This document shows positions 7,546 through 16,457 of a stretch of DNA of 64,000 nt, piece after piece. Source of the stretch: Chamaesiphon minutus PCC 6605 (lineage in GTDB: Bacteria; Cyanobacteriota; Cyanobacteriia; Cyanobacteriales; Chamaesiphonaceae); contig NC_019697.1 of NCBI RefSeq assembly GCF_000317145.1, forward strand, positions 3,382,385 through 3,446,384, given 5' to 3'. The notes beneath the pieces were generated by a model. It was not told the origin of the DNA. It was given only the letters and a program-made list of their open reading frames with translations, and searched no databases. The translations under genes were made by a program, and so were the position numbers. Every line of letters starts with the position of its first letter. Within the stretch, counting starts at the first letter, position 1.

Positions 7546-8922
7546 ATGGCAAATCAGTTTGGGCGACGGAGATTCATTATTTTGGGTGGTGCTGGCGTCG
7601 CAGGTACGCTCCTGCTCAAAGCTTGTAGTAATCCATCATCTACTCCCACAGCCAGTCCGGGTGCTAGTCCAGCATCAGCTCCAGCCGCAGATGGCAAAAA
7701 AGGGATCAAGGTTGGCGTCATGTATTCAACCACAGGATCGATCGCGATCGTTGAAAAATCCTTACAAGACGCGACATTCCTAGCGATCGACCAGATCAAC
7801 GAAGGAACTGGGCCTTGGGCTGGCAAAAAAGGCATCAATGGGCAGATGATTGAAAAAGTAGTTGTCAATCCAGACTCCAACTGGGATTTGTACAACCAAA
7901 TGTCGAAGCGACTGATCGATGAAGACAAGGTCGCCTGCGTACTGGGCTGCTACACCTCTGCTAGCCGCAAATCAGTACTTCCAGTGTTTGAAGAGAAAGA
8001 TAGACTGCTCTACTATCCTGTCTACTATGAAGGCAATGAATGTAGCTCGAATGTCTTCTACACGGGGGCTGCACCAAACCAACAAATCACCGATTCGATC
8101 CCTTATTGCATCAAAAATTTTGGTAAAAAAGGCTTCTTTATCGGTTCTGATTACATCTATCCCAAAGAAAGTAATCGGATTGCCAAAGCTGAGTTAGTTA
8201 ATGGTGGCGGTACGGTTGTCGGCGATGAATATGCGGCACTAGGTACGACAGAATTCATCACGATTATTAACAAAATCAAGCAAGCCAAGCCTGATTTTAT
8301 CCTAAGTAATCTCGTTGGCGATAGTATTCCAGCTTTTTACAAGCAGCTTAAAGATGCTGGAATCACTTCCAAAGACATTCCGATCATGGCATTTCCGACC
8401 ACAGAGGAAGAGATTCAGGCAATGGGGCCAGAGTTTGCAGAGGGACATTTTAGTAGTTTTAACTACTTCCAAACAGTTGATACTCCAGAAAACAAAGCAT
8501 TTGTAGAACAATTCAAGGCTAAGTTTGGTAACGAGCGCGTTACCAATGGGGTCATGGAAGCAGCTTATATTCAGACCTTTTTCATGGCACAAGCAATGGA
8601 AAAATGCGCTAAGGAAAATAAGGAGTTAACTACTAGCAATCTGCGCGAAGCAACCAGAGGTCAAGAGTTTAAGGCTCCTCAAGGAACCGTAAAATCCGAT
8701 CCCGACAACTATCACACCTACCTATACTCCCGGATTGGGAAATGGAAGGCTGATGGACAGGCAGAAATTGTCTTTTCGACCAAGGCTGCGGTGAAACCAA
8801 TTCCGTGGAGTCAAGCACTCTACAAGGGTCGGATTTGCGTTCACAAAACACCAGATATGCGTAGTAACCCGATCGTCGAGACGAAAAAGCCAATTCCAAT
8901 TGCATTCCTAGACAAACCATAA
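7546..8922 (+). CDS. urtA: Urea ABC transporter, substrate-binding lipoprotein
   Basis: A 458-residue periplasmic binding protein for urea (and possibly short amides). The N-terminus combines a twin-arginine-like GRRRFIILGG with a lipobox LLLKAC, giving lipidation at Cys27, followed by a Ser/Pro/Ala-rich linker to about residue 48. The binding domain begins KKGIKVGVMYSTTGSIAIVE and continues with the UrtA-typical DEDKVACVLGCYTSASRKSVLPVFE and LLYYPVYYEGNECSSNVFYTGAAPNQQ. It is the first gene of urtABCDE, directly behind an NtcA promoter. Confidence 0.97.
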   Translation: MANQFGRRRFIILGGAGVAGTLLLKACSNPSSTPTASPGASPASAPAADGKKGIKVGVMYSTTGSIAIVEKSLQDATFLAIDQINEGTGPWAGKKGINGQMIEKVVVNPDSNWDLYNQMSKRLIDEDKVACVLGCYTSASRKSVLPVFEEKDRLLYYPVYYEGNECSSNVFYTGAAPNQQITDSIPYCIKNFGKKGFFIGSDYIYPKESNRIAKAELVNGGGTVVGDEYAALGTTEFITIINKIKQAKPDFILSNLVGDSIPAFYKQLKDAGITSKDIPIMAFPTTEEEIQAMGPEFAEGHFSSFNYFQTVDTPENKAFVEQFKAKFGNERVTNGVMEAAYIQTFFMAQAMEKCAKENKELTTSNLREATRGQEFKAPQGTVKSDPDNYHTYLYSRIGKWKADGQAEIVFSTKAAVKPIPWSQALYKGRICVHKTPDMRSNPIVETKKPIPIAFLDKP

Positions 8923-9021
8923 ATTGCTAAGCAATCATAATCTCCGATCGCCAATCGCGATCGAAGATTGTGCATTAATTTCAGTATTTACACAATACAC
9001 AACTAGCTAGAGCGGGAAAAT

Positions 9022-9984
9022 ATGCAAGTTTTGCCATTTAATGCCATATCTTCGTTAATCTATCTAGCCGAAGCCAGCGCACCAGCAAAAGCGATCGATC
9101 CAGTAGCAATTACCAATCAGTTGTTAAACGGAGTTGGAATTGTCGGCATTCTGCTGTTGACTGGATTAGGACTGTCAATTACGTTTGGGGTAATGCGGAT
9201 TATCAACCTAGCACATGGTGAATTCATCATGCTGGGCGCATACACAACATTCGTATTGCAAAGTAATTTTAAAATGGATTTGTTAATGACAATTCCATTT
9301 TCGTTTTTGTTTACAGCTCTAGTCGGCGCGTTGGTAGAAGTCACGATCGTCCGCAGACTCTATGGTAGAGCGATCGAAACTCTGTTAGCGACCTGGGGTT
9401 TGAGTATCGTCCTCCAAGGGGTAGTGAAGCTGATATTCACCGCCCAACTTAAGTATGTCAAGGCACCACCATACATTCGGGGTAACTGGACGCCATTTAC
9501 AATCGGCGGTCAAGCAATCGAAATCTCTTACTACCGCTTATTTATCATCTTCATGGCATTGCTGCTGCTGGCAATTACGGCGTATTTGCTCTACGGTACC
9601 ACGTTGGGTCGAGAAGTCCGTGCCGTTACTCAAAACCGCGAAATGGCTAAGTGTCTGGGCGTAAATACTAGCCTGGTAGATATGCTCACATTTGCTTATG
9701 GCTGTGGACTGGCTGGAGTCGCGGGGACAGTAATTGCTTCGCTCAAAAGTGTCGCGCCACCGATGGGACAAGATTATCTAGTAGATGCCTGGATGACAGT
9801 GGTAACGGGAGGAGTAGATAAGTTAATCGGTGTGTTGGCAGGTGCAGTTTTGATCGGCGAATCCAATGCCGCGATCGCTTATTTATTAAACGATCCTACC
9901 GCGAGGGTGATCGTGTTGGCGGCAGTAATCGTCCTAATTCGCTACCGTCCCGAAGGTCTATTCACAGTCCAGAAACGCGGTTAG
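9022..9984 (+). CDS. urtB: Urea ABC transporter permease
   Basis: A 320-residue polytopic inner-membrane permease of the branched-chain amino acid/urea (LivH-type) family. Hydrophobic segments run throughout; the diagnostic ITFGVMRIINLAHGEFIMLGAY lies near residue 55 and the cytoplasmic coupling loop GREVRAVTQNREMAKCLGVN near 195. It pairs with UrtC to form the channel. It lies 99 bp after urtA, preceded by a GGGAAAAT purine-rich stretch. UrtB of this size lacks the long periplasmic insert found in some proteobacterial forms. Confidence 0.96.
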   Translation: MQVLPFNAISSLIYLAEASAPAKAIDPVAITNQLLNGVGIVGILLLTGLGLSITFGVMRIINLAHGEFIMLGAYTTFVLQSNFKMDLLMTIPFSFLFTALVGALVEVTIVRRLYGRAIETLLATWGLSIVLQGVVKLIFTAQLKYVKAPPYIRGNWTPFTIGGQAIEISYYRLFIIFMALLLLAITAYLLYGTTLGREVRAVTQNREMAKCLGVNTSLVDMLTFAYGCGLAGVAGTVIASLKSVAPPMGQDYLVDAWMTVVTGGVDKLIGVLAGAVLIGESNAAIAYLLNDPTARVIVLAAVIVLIRYRPEGLFTVQKRG

Positions 9985-10020
9985 ATGAGTCGAAATAGAT
10001 CGTGTTGGTAGCCCAAAAAT

Positions 10021-10048
10021 CTAGCTGGTGGGCATTGCCCACCCTACA
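10021..10048. repeat. Dispersed palindromic repeat (GTGGGCA-TGCCCAC family)
   Basis: A 28-nt repeat with core GGTGGGCATTGCCCACC. Copies or variants are at 51774-51801, 58553-58575, 58476-58500 (degenerate) and, interrupted, 3841-3932. This copy sits in the urtB-urtC spacer. Confidence 0.75.
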
Positions 10049-10049
10049 T

Positions 10050-10119
10050 CTATTCTATCCCCTATCCCCTATTCCCTATCCCCTATTCCCTATCCCCTAC
10101 CCTCCACCCTCTACCCTCT
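10050..10119. repeat. Heptamer tandem repeat before urtC
   Basis: About nine or ten pyrimidine-rich 7-nt units (CTATCCC, CTATTCC, CTACCCT and variants) fill the spacer and end eight bases before the urtC ATG at 10127. The array keeps an open frame, which creates a spurious 33-residue N-terminal extension of urtC. Confidence 0.85.
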
Positions 10120-10126
10120 AAATCCA

Positions 10127-11218
10127 ATGGCACAAGTAGTCGGTCAAATTCAACAATCAAGCTTTATTCCCAAGAAATGGCAGATTATCAATTTGGCAGT
10201 TTTGCTAGTCTTGATAATTTTCCCATTTGTAGCTGGCACCTTCCAGACCAACTTGATGGCAAAATTGCTATTGTTTGGGGTCTTAGGCGTCTCGCTAGAT
10301 TTAGTCTGGGGCTTCACTGGCATTCTGAGCTTCGCGCATGGGGTATTTTTTACGTTGGGGGGATATGCAATGGCGTATTATCTCAAACTCAACCTGTCTG
10401 CTGCTGCCAATAACTATGGTGGTACCGTTCCTGACTTTATGGTGTGGAACGGCTTAAAAGAGTTACCTTGGTTCATCGCTCCCTTGCAATCTTTCCCAGT
10501 TGCGGTCATCGCGATGGTAGCAATTCCGGCTGGTTTTGCTTATGCGATCGGATCGTTTATCTTTCGTTCCAAAGTCAGCGGTGTATATATTACCGTAATT
10601 ACGCTGGCGATCGCCTCTGCACTGACGACTTTCTTTGTCAGCCAGCAGGCTTATACAGGCGGTACGAATGGAATTACCGATGTCTCTAAGCTGATGTTGT
10701 TTGGGATAGAGGTGCCGCCAATTGGCATTTATTTTATCATTTTGGCTTTTGCTACTGCCACGATTGCGGGCAGTTGGTGGTTGACCAAATCTAATTTTGG
10801 CTTGATTCTAAGATCGATTAAAGAAAACGAACAGCGAATTTCTTATTTAGGTTACGACGTTGCTAGTTTCAAGATTTTTATTTGGACGCTTTCTGCGGCA
10901 ATTGCTGGTATCTGTGGGGGTTTATTCGTACCGTTGAATAACTTCATTTCACCAGTCTATCTGGGGGTAGCTTTTGGGACGCAGATCGTGATCTGGGTCG
11001 CTGTGGGCGGACGTGGCACGCTGTTTGGGCCAGTCATCGCGGCAATTTTACTCGGACAGCTTCAAAATTCAGTCGATCGAATTACCCAAGATTGGCAATT
11101 AATTGTCGGCATAATTTTGATGATTGTGGTGCTATTTCTACCAGATGGACTTATGAGCTTGTTACCGAAGAAGTTGCTGGCAAGTAGTTCTAATAAATTA
11201 GGCAAAAATCACAAATAA
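10127..11218 (+). CDS. urtC: Urea ABC transporter permease
   Basis: A LivM-type permease of 363 residues when started at ATG 10127 (MAQVVGQIQQ). The frame is open from 10028, but the upstream residues are encoded by tandem repeats (IPYSLSPIPYPL) and are not credible. Membrane segments begin around residue 18 (WQIINLAVLLVLIIFPFVAGTF). The diagnostic LDLVWGFTGILSFAHGVFFTLGGYAMAYY follows, with the coupling region LRSIKENEQRISYLGYDVASFK near residue 227. It partners UrtB. No good Shine-Dalgarno sequence is visible because the repeat occupies its place. Confidence 0.95.
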   Translation: MAQVVGQIQQSSFIPKKWQIINLAVLLVLIIFPFVAGTFQTNLMAKLLLFGVLGVSLDLVWGFTGILSFAHGVFFTLGGYAMAYYLKLNLSAAANNYGGTVPDFMVWNGLKELPWFIAPLQSFPVAVIAMVAIPAGFAYAIGSFIFRSKVSGVYITVITLAIASALTTFFVSQQAYTGGTNGITDVSKLMLFGIEVPPIGIYFIILAFATATIAGSWWLTKSNFGLILRSIKENEQRISYLGYDVASFKIFIWTLSAAIAGICGGLFVPLNNFISPVYLGVAFGTQIVIWVAVGGRGTLFGPVIAAILLGQLQNSVDRITQDWQLIVGIILMIVVLFLPDGLMSLLPKKLLASSSNKLGKNHK

Positions 11219-11225
11219 CAAGATT

Positions 11226-11987
11226 ATGAGTTCAGCAGCATCTGTTTTATCAATCAAAGATCTTAAAGTAGTTTTTTCTGGTTTTAAAGCATTAAAAGGC
11301 GTCGATTTAGAGGTTGGCAATAATGAAATTGTGACGATTATTGGCCCTAATGGGGCTGGTAAAAGTACATTACTCGATGCGATCGTCGGGAAATCTCCGG
11401 TAGCTTCGGGACATGTCTATTATCAAGGTCAGGATATTACCAACAAAAGTTCCTATGATATCGCGCGGATGGGCATCGGGCGCAAATTTCAAAACCCCAA
11501 TGTCTATAACGAGCTGTCGGTATTTGACAACATTTTACTGGCACTTAAAGGTACTCATGGCGTGTTTGCCTCGATCGCTGCCAAACTTACGGCTGCCAAG
11601 AAAGATAAAATTATCGACGTCCTCGATCGCATCGGTTTATTAGAACAAGGGTACTCTAAAGTTTCCTCGTTATCTCACGGACAGAAACAGTGGGTCGAGA
11701 TTGGGATGGTACTGGCTCAAGATCCGGCAGTAGTACTGCTAGATGAACCAACTGCGGGGATGACTGCCGATGAAACCCATGCCACTGGGGAAATTATTAA
11801 GACGATTTCGGCCAACCACTCACTAGTGGTGATCGAACATGACATGGAGTTTGTCAAACAAATCGCTCAACGTATTGTCGTTCTACATCAAGGCGAAAAA
11901 TTGACCGAAGGCTCGGTTAGTGAAGTGCAATCGAATCCCAAAGTAATTGAAGTATATTTAGGACGCGAACAAATCAATGCTGCTTGA
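11226..11987 (+). CDS. urtD: Urea ABC transporter ATP-binding protein
   Basis: A 253-residue ABC ATPase of the LivG type. Walker A GPNGAGKS lies near residue 40, the LivG-type GIGRKFQNPNVYNELSVFDN as the Q-loop region, the signature LSHGQKQ near 155, Walker B VVLLDEPTAGM, and the switch His in VVIEHDMEFVK. It drives urea import together with UrtE on the cytoplasmic face. It starts 8 bp after urtC and overlaps urtE by 11 bp, so the two ATPases are translationally coupled. Confidence 0.97.
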   Translation: MSSAASVLSIKDLKVVFSGFKALKGVDLEVGNNEIVTIIGPNGAGKSTLLDAIVGKSPVASGHVYYQGQDITNKSSYDIARMGIGRKFQNPNVYNELSVFDNILLALKGTHGVFASIAAKLTAAKKDKIIDVLDRIGLLEQGYSKVSSLSHGQKQWVEIGMVLAQDPAVVLLDEPTAGMTADETHATGEIIKTISANHSLVVIEHDMEFVKQIAQRIVVLHQGEKLTEGSVSEVQSNPKVIEVYLGREQINAA

Positions 11988-12675
11988 AGTAAATGATGTA
12001 ACTGTTTCTTACGGACAGACACCCGTGCTGTTTGGTGTGAATATGGCGATTAACCAAGGCGATATTGCTTGTATCTTGGGACGAAATGGGGTGGGTAAAA
12101 CGACGCTCCTCCGCAGCATTATTGGCCTAAATAAAGTGATGTCTGGCAACATCATTTTCGATGTCAAAAACATTACACGGATGCCGATTTTTAAACGCGC
12201 CCGCGAGGGAATTGCTTATATTCCCCAAGGTCGAGAAATCATTCCGTATTTATCAGTTTTAGATAATCTCAAATTGGGACTGTCGGCGGGGAAAAAGAAA
12301 TCTAGCAAAATTCCCCATGAAATTTTTGAGTTTTTCCCAATGCTCAAGCAGCACCTCAATCGTCAAGGCGGTCTACTCAGTGGCGGACAACAGCAGCAAT
12401 TAGCCATTGCACGCGGATTGATGAGCGATCCGAAAATCATGCTGCTAGACGAGCCAACAGAGGGCATTCAACCTTCGATCGTTCAGGAGATCGAAGAAAC
12501 TCTCAAGCGGATCAATCGCGAGAAAGGGATTACGCTCATCGTTGTCGAACACAAAGTAGACTTTGTGCGCCAGATCGCCCAAAAGTTCTTCATTATGGAA
12601 AAAGGTGTCGTTGTGGTAGATGGCAAAACAGCCGATCTGACTGACGAGCTATTTCATAAGTATCTGGCTGTTTAA
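11977..12675 (+). CDS. urtE: Urea ABC transporter ATP-binding protein
   Basis: A 232-residue LivF-type ABC ATPase. Walker A is GRNGVGKT near residue 35, the Q-loop YIPQGREIIPYLSV, signature LLSGGQQQQLAIAR, Walker B IMLLDEPTEGIQPS (the EGIQPS tail is typical of UrtE), and switch His VVEHKVDF. Its start codon lies inside the end of urtD. It is the last gene of the urt operon; a MOSC gene follows 28 bp later with its own strong ribosome-binding site. Confidence 0.97.
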   Translation: MLLEVNDVTVSYGQTPVLFGVNMAINQGDIACILGRNGVGKTTLLRSIIGLNKVMSGNIIFDVKNITRMPIFKRAREGIAYIPQGREIIPYLSVLDNLKLGLSAGKKKSSKIPHEIFEFFPMLKQHLNRQGGLLSGGQQQQLAIARGLMSDPKIMLLDEPTEGIQPSIVQEIEETLKRINREKGITLIVVEHKVDFVRQIAQKFFIMEKGVVVVDGKTADLTDELFHKYLAV

Positions 12676-12703
12676 ACGATCGCCATTACCTCCGGAGGCA
12701 ACA

Positions 12704-13522
12704 ATGACTCGAACTTTAGTTGGCAAAGTTGCCTCACTGTGGCGGTATCCAGTTAAATCAATGCTAGGAGAACGACTAGAGGCGGTGACGATCGCGCCCA
12801 CAGGGGTGTTAGGAGATCGCGCCTATGCCCTCTGGGATTGCCAAACTCAGCGCATTGCTAGTGCCAAAAATCCCCATAAGTGGGCGAAATTACTTCAATT
12901 TCAAGCGACATTTGTCGAAACTCCCCAACTGCAAGAGTCAATGCCTCCGGTGAGCTTGGTCTTACCCGACGGTAGTCAGTGTGTCAGCAATCGCCAGAAT
13001 ATTGATGCCATCTTATCCCAAGCAGTAGGACGAGATGTGCAGTTACTAGCTGCTGCACCAGAAACACCCAGTTTAGACCAATACTGGCCCGACCTCGAAG
13101 GCGCGGCACATCGGGATACAATTACGCAATTATTTATGCCTGCGGGCACCTTTTTTGATTCCTGTCCGATTCACGCGATTACAACAGCTACCCTGGCCCG
13201 ATTACAGGAGCTTTATCCCGAAGGGGAATTTGCACCAGCTCGGTTTCGTCCCAATATGCTTATCGAGCCGACGGATACTCATAGTTCTTTTGTCGAAAAT
13301 GATTGGGTAGGCAGCCAGATGACCATTGGCGATGAAGTCACTCTGAGTATCGATACCGCCTGTCCCCGCTGCGTAGTGACTACGGTGGCACAGTCCGATT
13401 TGCCGATAGACTTGAATATCTTGAGAACCACAGCACGACATAATAACTCGATCGCGGGCATTCGCGCCTCTGTAGTGCGCTCGGGAAGTATCCGCTGTGG
13501 CGATCTGATTTGGCTAGATTGA
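12704..13522 (+). CDS. MOSC domain protein with MOSC N-terminal barrel
   Basis: A 272-residue protein with the N-terminal beta-barrel (GKVASLWRYPVKSMLGERLEAVTI) and a C-terminal MOSC domain (RFRPNMLIE, then DTACPRCVVTTV, whose Cys is the conserved residue of the family). MOSC proteins carry sulfur or molybdenum cofactor to or from partners, as in the mARC and YcbX types; the partner here is unknown. A near-perfect ribosome-binding sequence (TCCGGAGG) precedes the ATG at 12704. It is close behind urtE and may be co-transcribed, but no functional link to urea uptake is evident. Confidence 0.88.
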   Translation: MTRTLVGKVASLWRYPVKSMLGERLEAVTIAPTGVLGDRAYALWDCQTQRIASAKNPHKWAKLLQFQATFVETPQLQESMPPVSLVLPDGSQCVSNRQNIDAILSQAVGRDVQLLAAAPETPSLDQYWPDLEGAAHRDTITQLFMPAGTFFDSCPIHAITTATLARLQELYPEGEFAPARFRPNMLIEPTDTHSSFVENDWVGSQMTIGDEVTLSIDTACPRCVVTTVAQSDLPIDLNILRTTARHNNSIAGIRASVVRSGSIRCGDLIWLD

Positions 13523-13680
13523 GCAGCAAAGATCTCGTCTCCCCAACTTCCCATCCACAACACATTTAGGAAAAAATGCTTGTGGTGTGACATTTCAATT
13601 TACGACTTTTAACTCAAGTGGGTTTCGTTTGGCAGATCGACTGTTATATTTGACATAGATTATCCATCTCTGTCCAAATA

Positions 13681-14748
13681 ATGAGCAAAAAATATATTTT
13701 GGTTACAGGTGGAGCCGGATTTATCGGTTCCAACTTCGTATCGCTAGCGATCGACTCCACCGATCTGACGATCGTCAATTTGGATAAATTGACATATGCT
13801 GGTAATCTCGCCACTGTAGAGCAGTTTGCTAATAACGATCGCCAAATTTTTGTCAAAGGAGATATCGGCGATCGACAACTAATCGATAAGTTATTAGCGC
13901 AATATCAACCCCAGGCGATCGTCAATTTTGCGGCTGAAACCCACGTCGATCGGTCGATCGATGGACCTGCTAGCTTTATTGAAACTAATATAAATGGTAC
14001 CTTCAATTTATTAGAATGCGCGCGTCAATATTGGCGCGAATTGGCCGATGCTGCCCGCTCGGAATTTCGCTTTTTGCATATTTCTACAGATGAAGTATTT
14101 GGTTCGCTCGGCCCCAACGATCCGGCATTTACCGAGTTAACTCCCTACACGCCAAATAGTCCTTATTCAGCATCAAAAGCTAGCTCCGACCATTTAGTCC
14201 GCTCTTACTTTCATACCTACGGCTTACCTACTTTAATTACCAATTGTTCTAATAATTACGGCCCTTATCAGTTCCCCGAAAAGCTGATTCCGTTGATGAT
14301 TCTCAATGCGTTGGCTGGCAAACCATTACCAATCTACGGTGACGGTCAAAATGTCCGCGACTGGCTCTATGTCCGAGACCACTGTAGCGCGATCGCTTTA
14401 GTATTAGCCAAAGGCACGCCCGGGGAAACCTATAATGTCGGCGGCAATGCCGAACGCGATAATCTGTGGTTAGTTGACAGGCTGTGTACGATCCTCGACG
14501 AACTCCTTCCCACATCCCCCCATTGTCCCCACAAACAACTGGTAGAATTCGTGCGCGATCGGCCCGGACACGATCGACGTTATGCAATCGATTTTACTAA
14601 GCTCAACACCGAACTCGGCTGGCAACCTACCGAAGATATCGATTCGGGATTGCGGCGCACCGTCCAATGGTACATCGACAATCAAGATTGGTGCCAGACT
14701 GTCACCGCCAATAACTATCAGCAACAACGGTTAGGAGTAGCAGCGTGA
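13681..14748 (+). CDS. rfbB: dTDP-glucose 4,6-dehydratase
   Basis: A 355-residue extended SDR enzyme converting dTDP-glucose to dTDP-4-keto-6-deoxyglucose. The NAD site is [13 protein letters not shown] at the N-terminus; the catalytic Thr-Asp-Glu is in [12 protein letters not shown]; the YxxxK pair is in [12 protein letters not shown]; RfbB-typical [17 protein letters not shown] and [11 protein letters not shown] follow. It starts the nucleotide-sugar cassette rfbBAC and overlaps rfbA by four bases (GTGA). It supplies the precursor for rhamnose or another 6-deoxyhexose in the surface polysaccharide. Confidence 0.97.
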   Translation: MSKKYILVTGGAGFIGSNFVSLAIDSTDLTIVNLDKLTYAGNLATVEQFANNDRQIFVKGDIGDRQLIDKLLAQYQPQAIVNFAAETHVDRSIDGPASFIETNINGTFNLLECARQYWRELADAARSEFRFLHISTDEVFGSLGPNDPAFTELTPYTPNSPYSASKASSDHLVRSYFHTYGLPTLITNCSNNYGPYQFPEKLIPLMILNALAGKPLPIYGDGQNVRDWLYVRDHCSAIALVLAKGTPGETYNVGGNAERDNLWLVDRLCTILDELLPTSPHCPHKQLVEFVRDRPGHDRRYAIDFTKLNTELGWQPTEDIDSGLRRTVQWYIDNQDWCQTVTANNYQQQRLGVAA

Positions 14749-15617
14749 AAGGGATTATTTTAGCTGGCGGTTCTGGAACGCGTCTGTACCCGCTCACGCG
14801 GGTAATTTCCAAACAACTGATGCCCATCTATGACAAGCCGATGGTTTACTATCCCTTGTCTACCCTGATGCTGGCGGGCATTCAGGAAATCTTGATTATT
14901 TCGACGCCGCACGATTTACCGCTATTTGAAGAATTATTGGGAGACGGTAGCAAACTCGGTTTGTCGATTAGTTACGCCCCACAGCCCAAACCAGAGGGCT
15001 TAGCGCAAGCTTTTATCATCGGTAAAGAGTTTATCGGCAACGATTCGGTAGCTTTAGTATTAGGCGACAACATCTTTTATGGCGATAGCTTGAGCGTTAA
15101 CTTACAACACGCCGCACAACTCACCGAAGGGGCGATCGTGTTTGGTTATTATGTCAGCGATCCGGCTCGCTATGGTGTCGTCGAATTCGATTGTCATGGC
15201 TCTGCCGTTTCGATCGAAGAAAAACCGCAACAGCCCAAATCGAATTATGCGGTGACTGGCTTGTATTTTTATGACAATCAAGTTGTCGATATCGCCCACA
15301 ACATTGCCCCCTCAGCGCGCGGCGAACTGGAGATCACCTGTGTCAACCAGAAATATCTAGAGATGGGACAACTTAAAGTCGATAAACTCAGTCGCGGTAC
15401 CGCGTGGTTGGATACGGGCACTCACAGTAGTTTGCTCCAAGCCTCGGTGTTTGTCGAAACGATCGAACAACGTCAAGGTTTAAAGATTGCTTGTATTGAA
15501 GAAGTAGCATTCCGAATGGGCTACATTGACGCTAAAGAGTTAATCTCGATCGGCAATACCATGGCTAAGAATGCTTACGGACAATATTTACTGAAGTTAG
15601 CTACAGAAGGAGCCTAG
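14745..15617 (+). CDS. rfbA: Glucose-1-phosphate thymidylyltransferase
   Basis: A 290-residue nucleotidyltransferase making dTDP-glucose from glucose-1-phosphate and dTTP. The signature [17 protein letters not shown], the uridyl/thymidyl loop [25 protein letters not shown] (metal-binding Asp), and [12 protein letters not shown] are all present. The start is GTG at 14745, overlapping the rfbB stop, so translation is coupled. The product is the substrate of RfbB from the preceding gene. Confidence 0.97.
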   Translation: MKGIILAGGSGTRLYPLTRVISKQLMPIYDKPMVYYPLSTLMLAGIQEILIISTPHDLPLFEELLGDGSKLGLSISYAPQPKPEGLAQAFIIGKEFIGNDSVALVLGDNIFYGDSLSVNLQHAAQLTEGAIVFGYYVSDPARYGVVEFDCHGSAVSIEEKPQQPKSNYAVTGLYFYDNQVVDIAHNIAPSARGELEITCVNQKYLEMGQLKVDKLSRGTAWLDTGTHSSLLQASVFVETIEQRQGLKIACIEEVAFRMGYIDAKELISIGNTMAKNAYGQYLLKLATEGA

Positions 15618-15619
15618 CT

Positions 15620-16168
15620 GTGGAAATCATTCAAACCTCGATTCCTGGTGTGATTGTCTTTGCACCGCCAGTTTTTACAGACAGTCGCGGCTATTTTCTC
15701 GAAACCTATCAACTCAAGAAATATGCCGAAGCGGGGATTACTAAACCCTTCGTCCAGGATAATCAATCCTATTCCGTCAAAAATGTCCTCCGAGGACTGC
15801 ATTTTCAACTTCGTTATCCGCAAGGTAAATTAGTCCGCGTGACACAAGGAACGGTCTTTGACGTGGCGATCGACATCCGCCGGAATTCACCGACTTTTGG
15901 GAAATGGCATGGGGAAATATTATCTGCTGAAAATAAGAAACAGCTATACGTTCCTGAAAACTTTGCCCACGGTTTTTGCGTTCTCAGCGAAAGTGCGGAA
16001 TTTTTATATAAATGTACCGACTTTTATGTCCCTGGCGATGAAGCTGGCTTGATTTGGGACGACCCTCAACTGGCGATCGAGTGGCCGATCGACAAACCAA
16101 TTTTATCTGTCAAGGATGCCGAATTACCTACTGTAGCAGCATCTTTAGAGTTGCTACCAATGGACTAA
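15620..16168 (+). CDS. rfbC: dTDP-4-dehydrorhamnose 3,5-epimerase
   Basis: A 182-residue cupin epimerase. Catalytic His is in VLRGLHFQ and the family strand YVPENFAHGFCVLSE is present; IRRNSPTFGKWHGEIL completes the pattern. The start is GTG at 15620, three bases after rfbA. The next enzyme of the pathway, the reductase RfbD, is not found in this window, so rhamnose formation needs a gene elsewhere or the pathway ends in another 6-deoxysugar. Confidence 0.96.
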   Translation: MEIIQTSIPGVIVFAPPVFTDSRGYFLETYQLKKYAEAGITKPFVQDNQSYSVKNVLRGLHFQLRYPQGKLVRVTQGTVFDVAIDIRRNSPTFGKWHGEILSAENKKQLYVPENFAHGFCVLSESAEFLYKCTDFYVPGDEAGLIWDDPQLAIEWPIDKPILSVKDAELPTVAASLELLPMD

Positions 16169-16457
16169 TCGGCCCACCTAGCTTGGTTTTAATGTAAATA
16201 TCGTTACATTTGACGATCGATCGGCAGCCGCTCGCACTAGCGAGCTGGTGCCGTTCGGATTTCGGGCTAGTGTTGCCTGAAAAATGCGCACTCTATCCAG
16301 CATATAGCACCAAACCACTGCCGCACAAATCAGTAATTGCACTGAGTATCGATATTAACGACATGGGTAAAATTAGGTTACAACAAGTAACGAATATTAA
16401 TCGAGATAGTGAGGCCAGCAAGTCAGAGTTAGTTATGAACGATCTGTGGATAATTGA

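Noticed and set aside
10028-10126. N-terminal extension of urtC
   Set aside because: Encoded by the heptamer array and a dispersed palindrome; UrtC homology begins at 10127.
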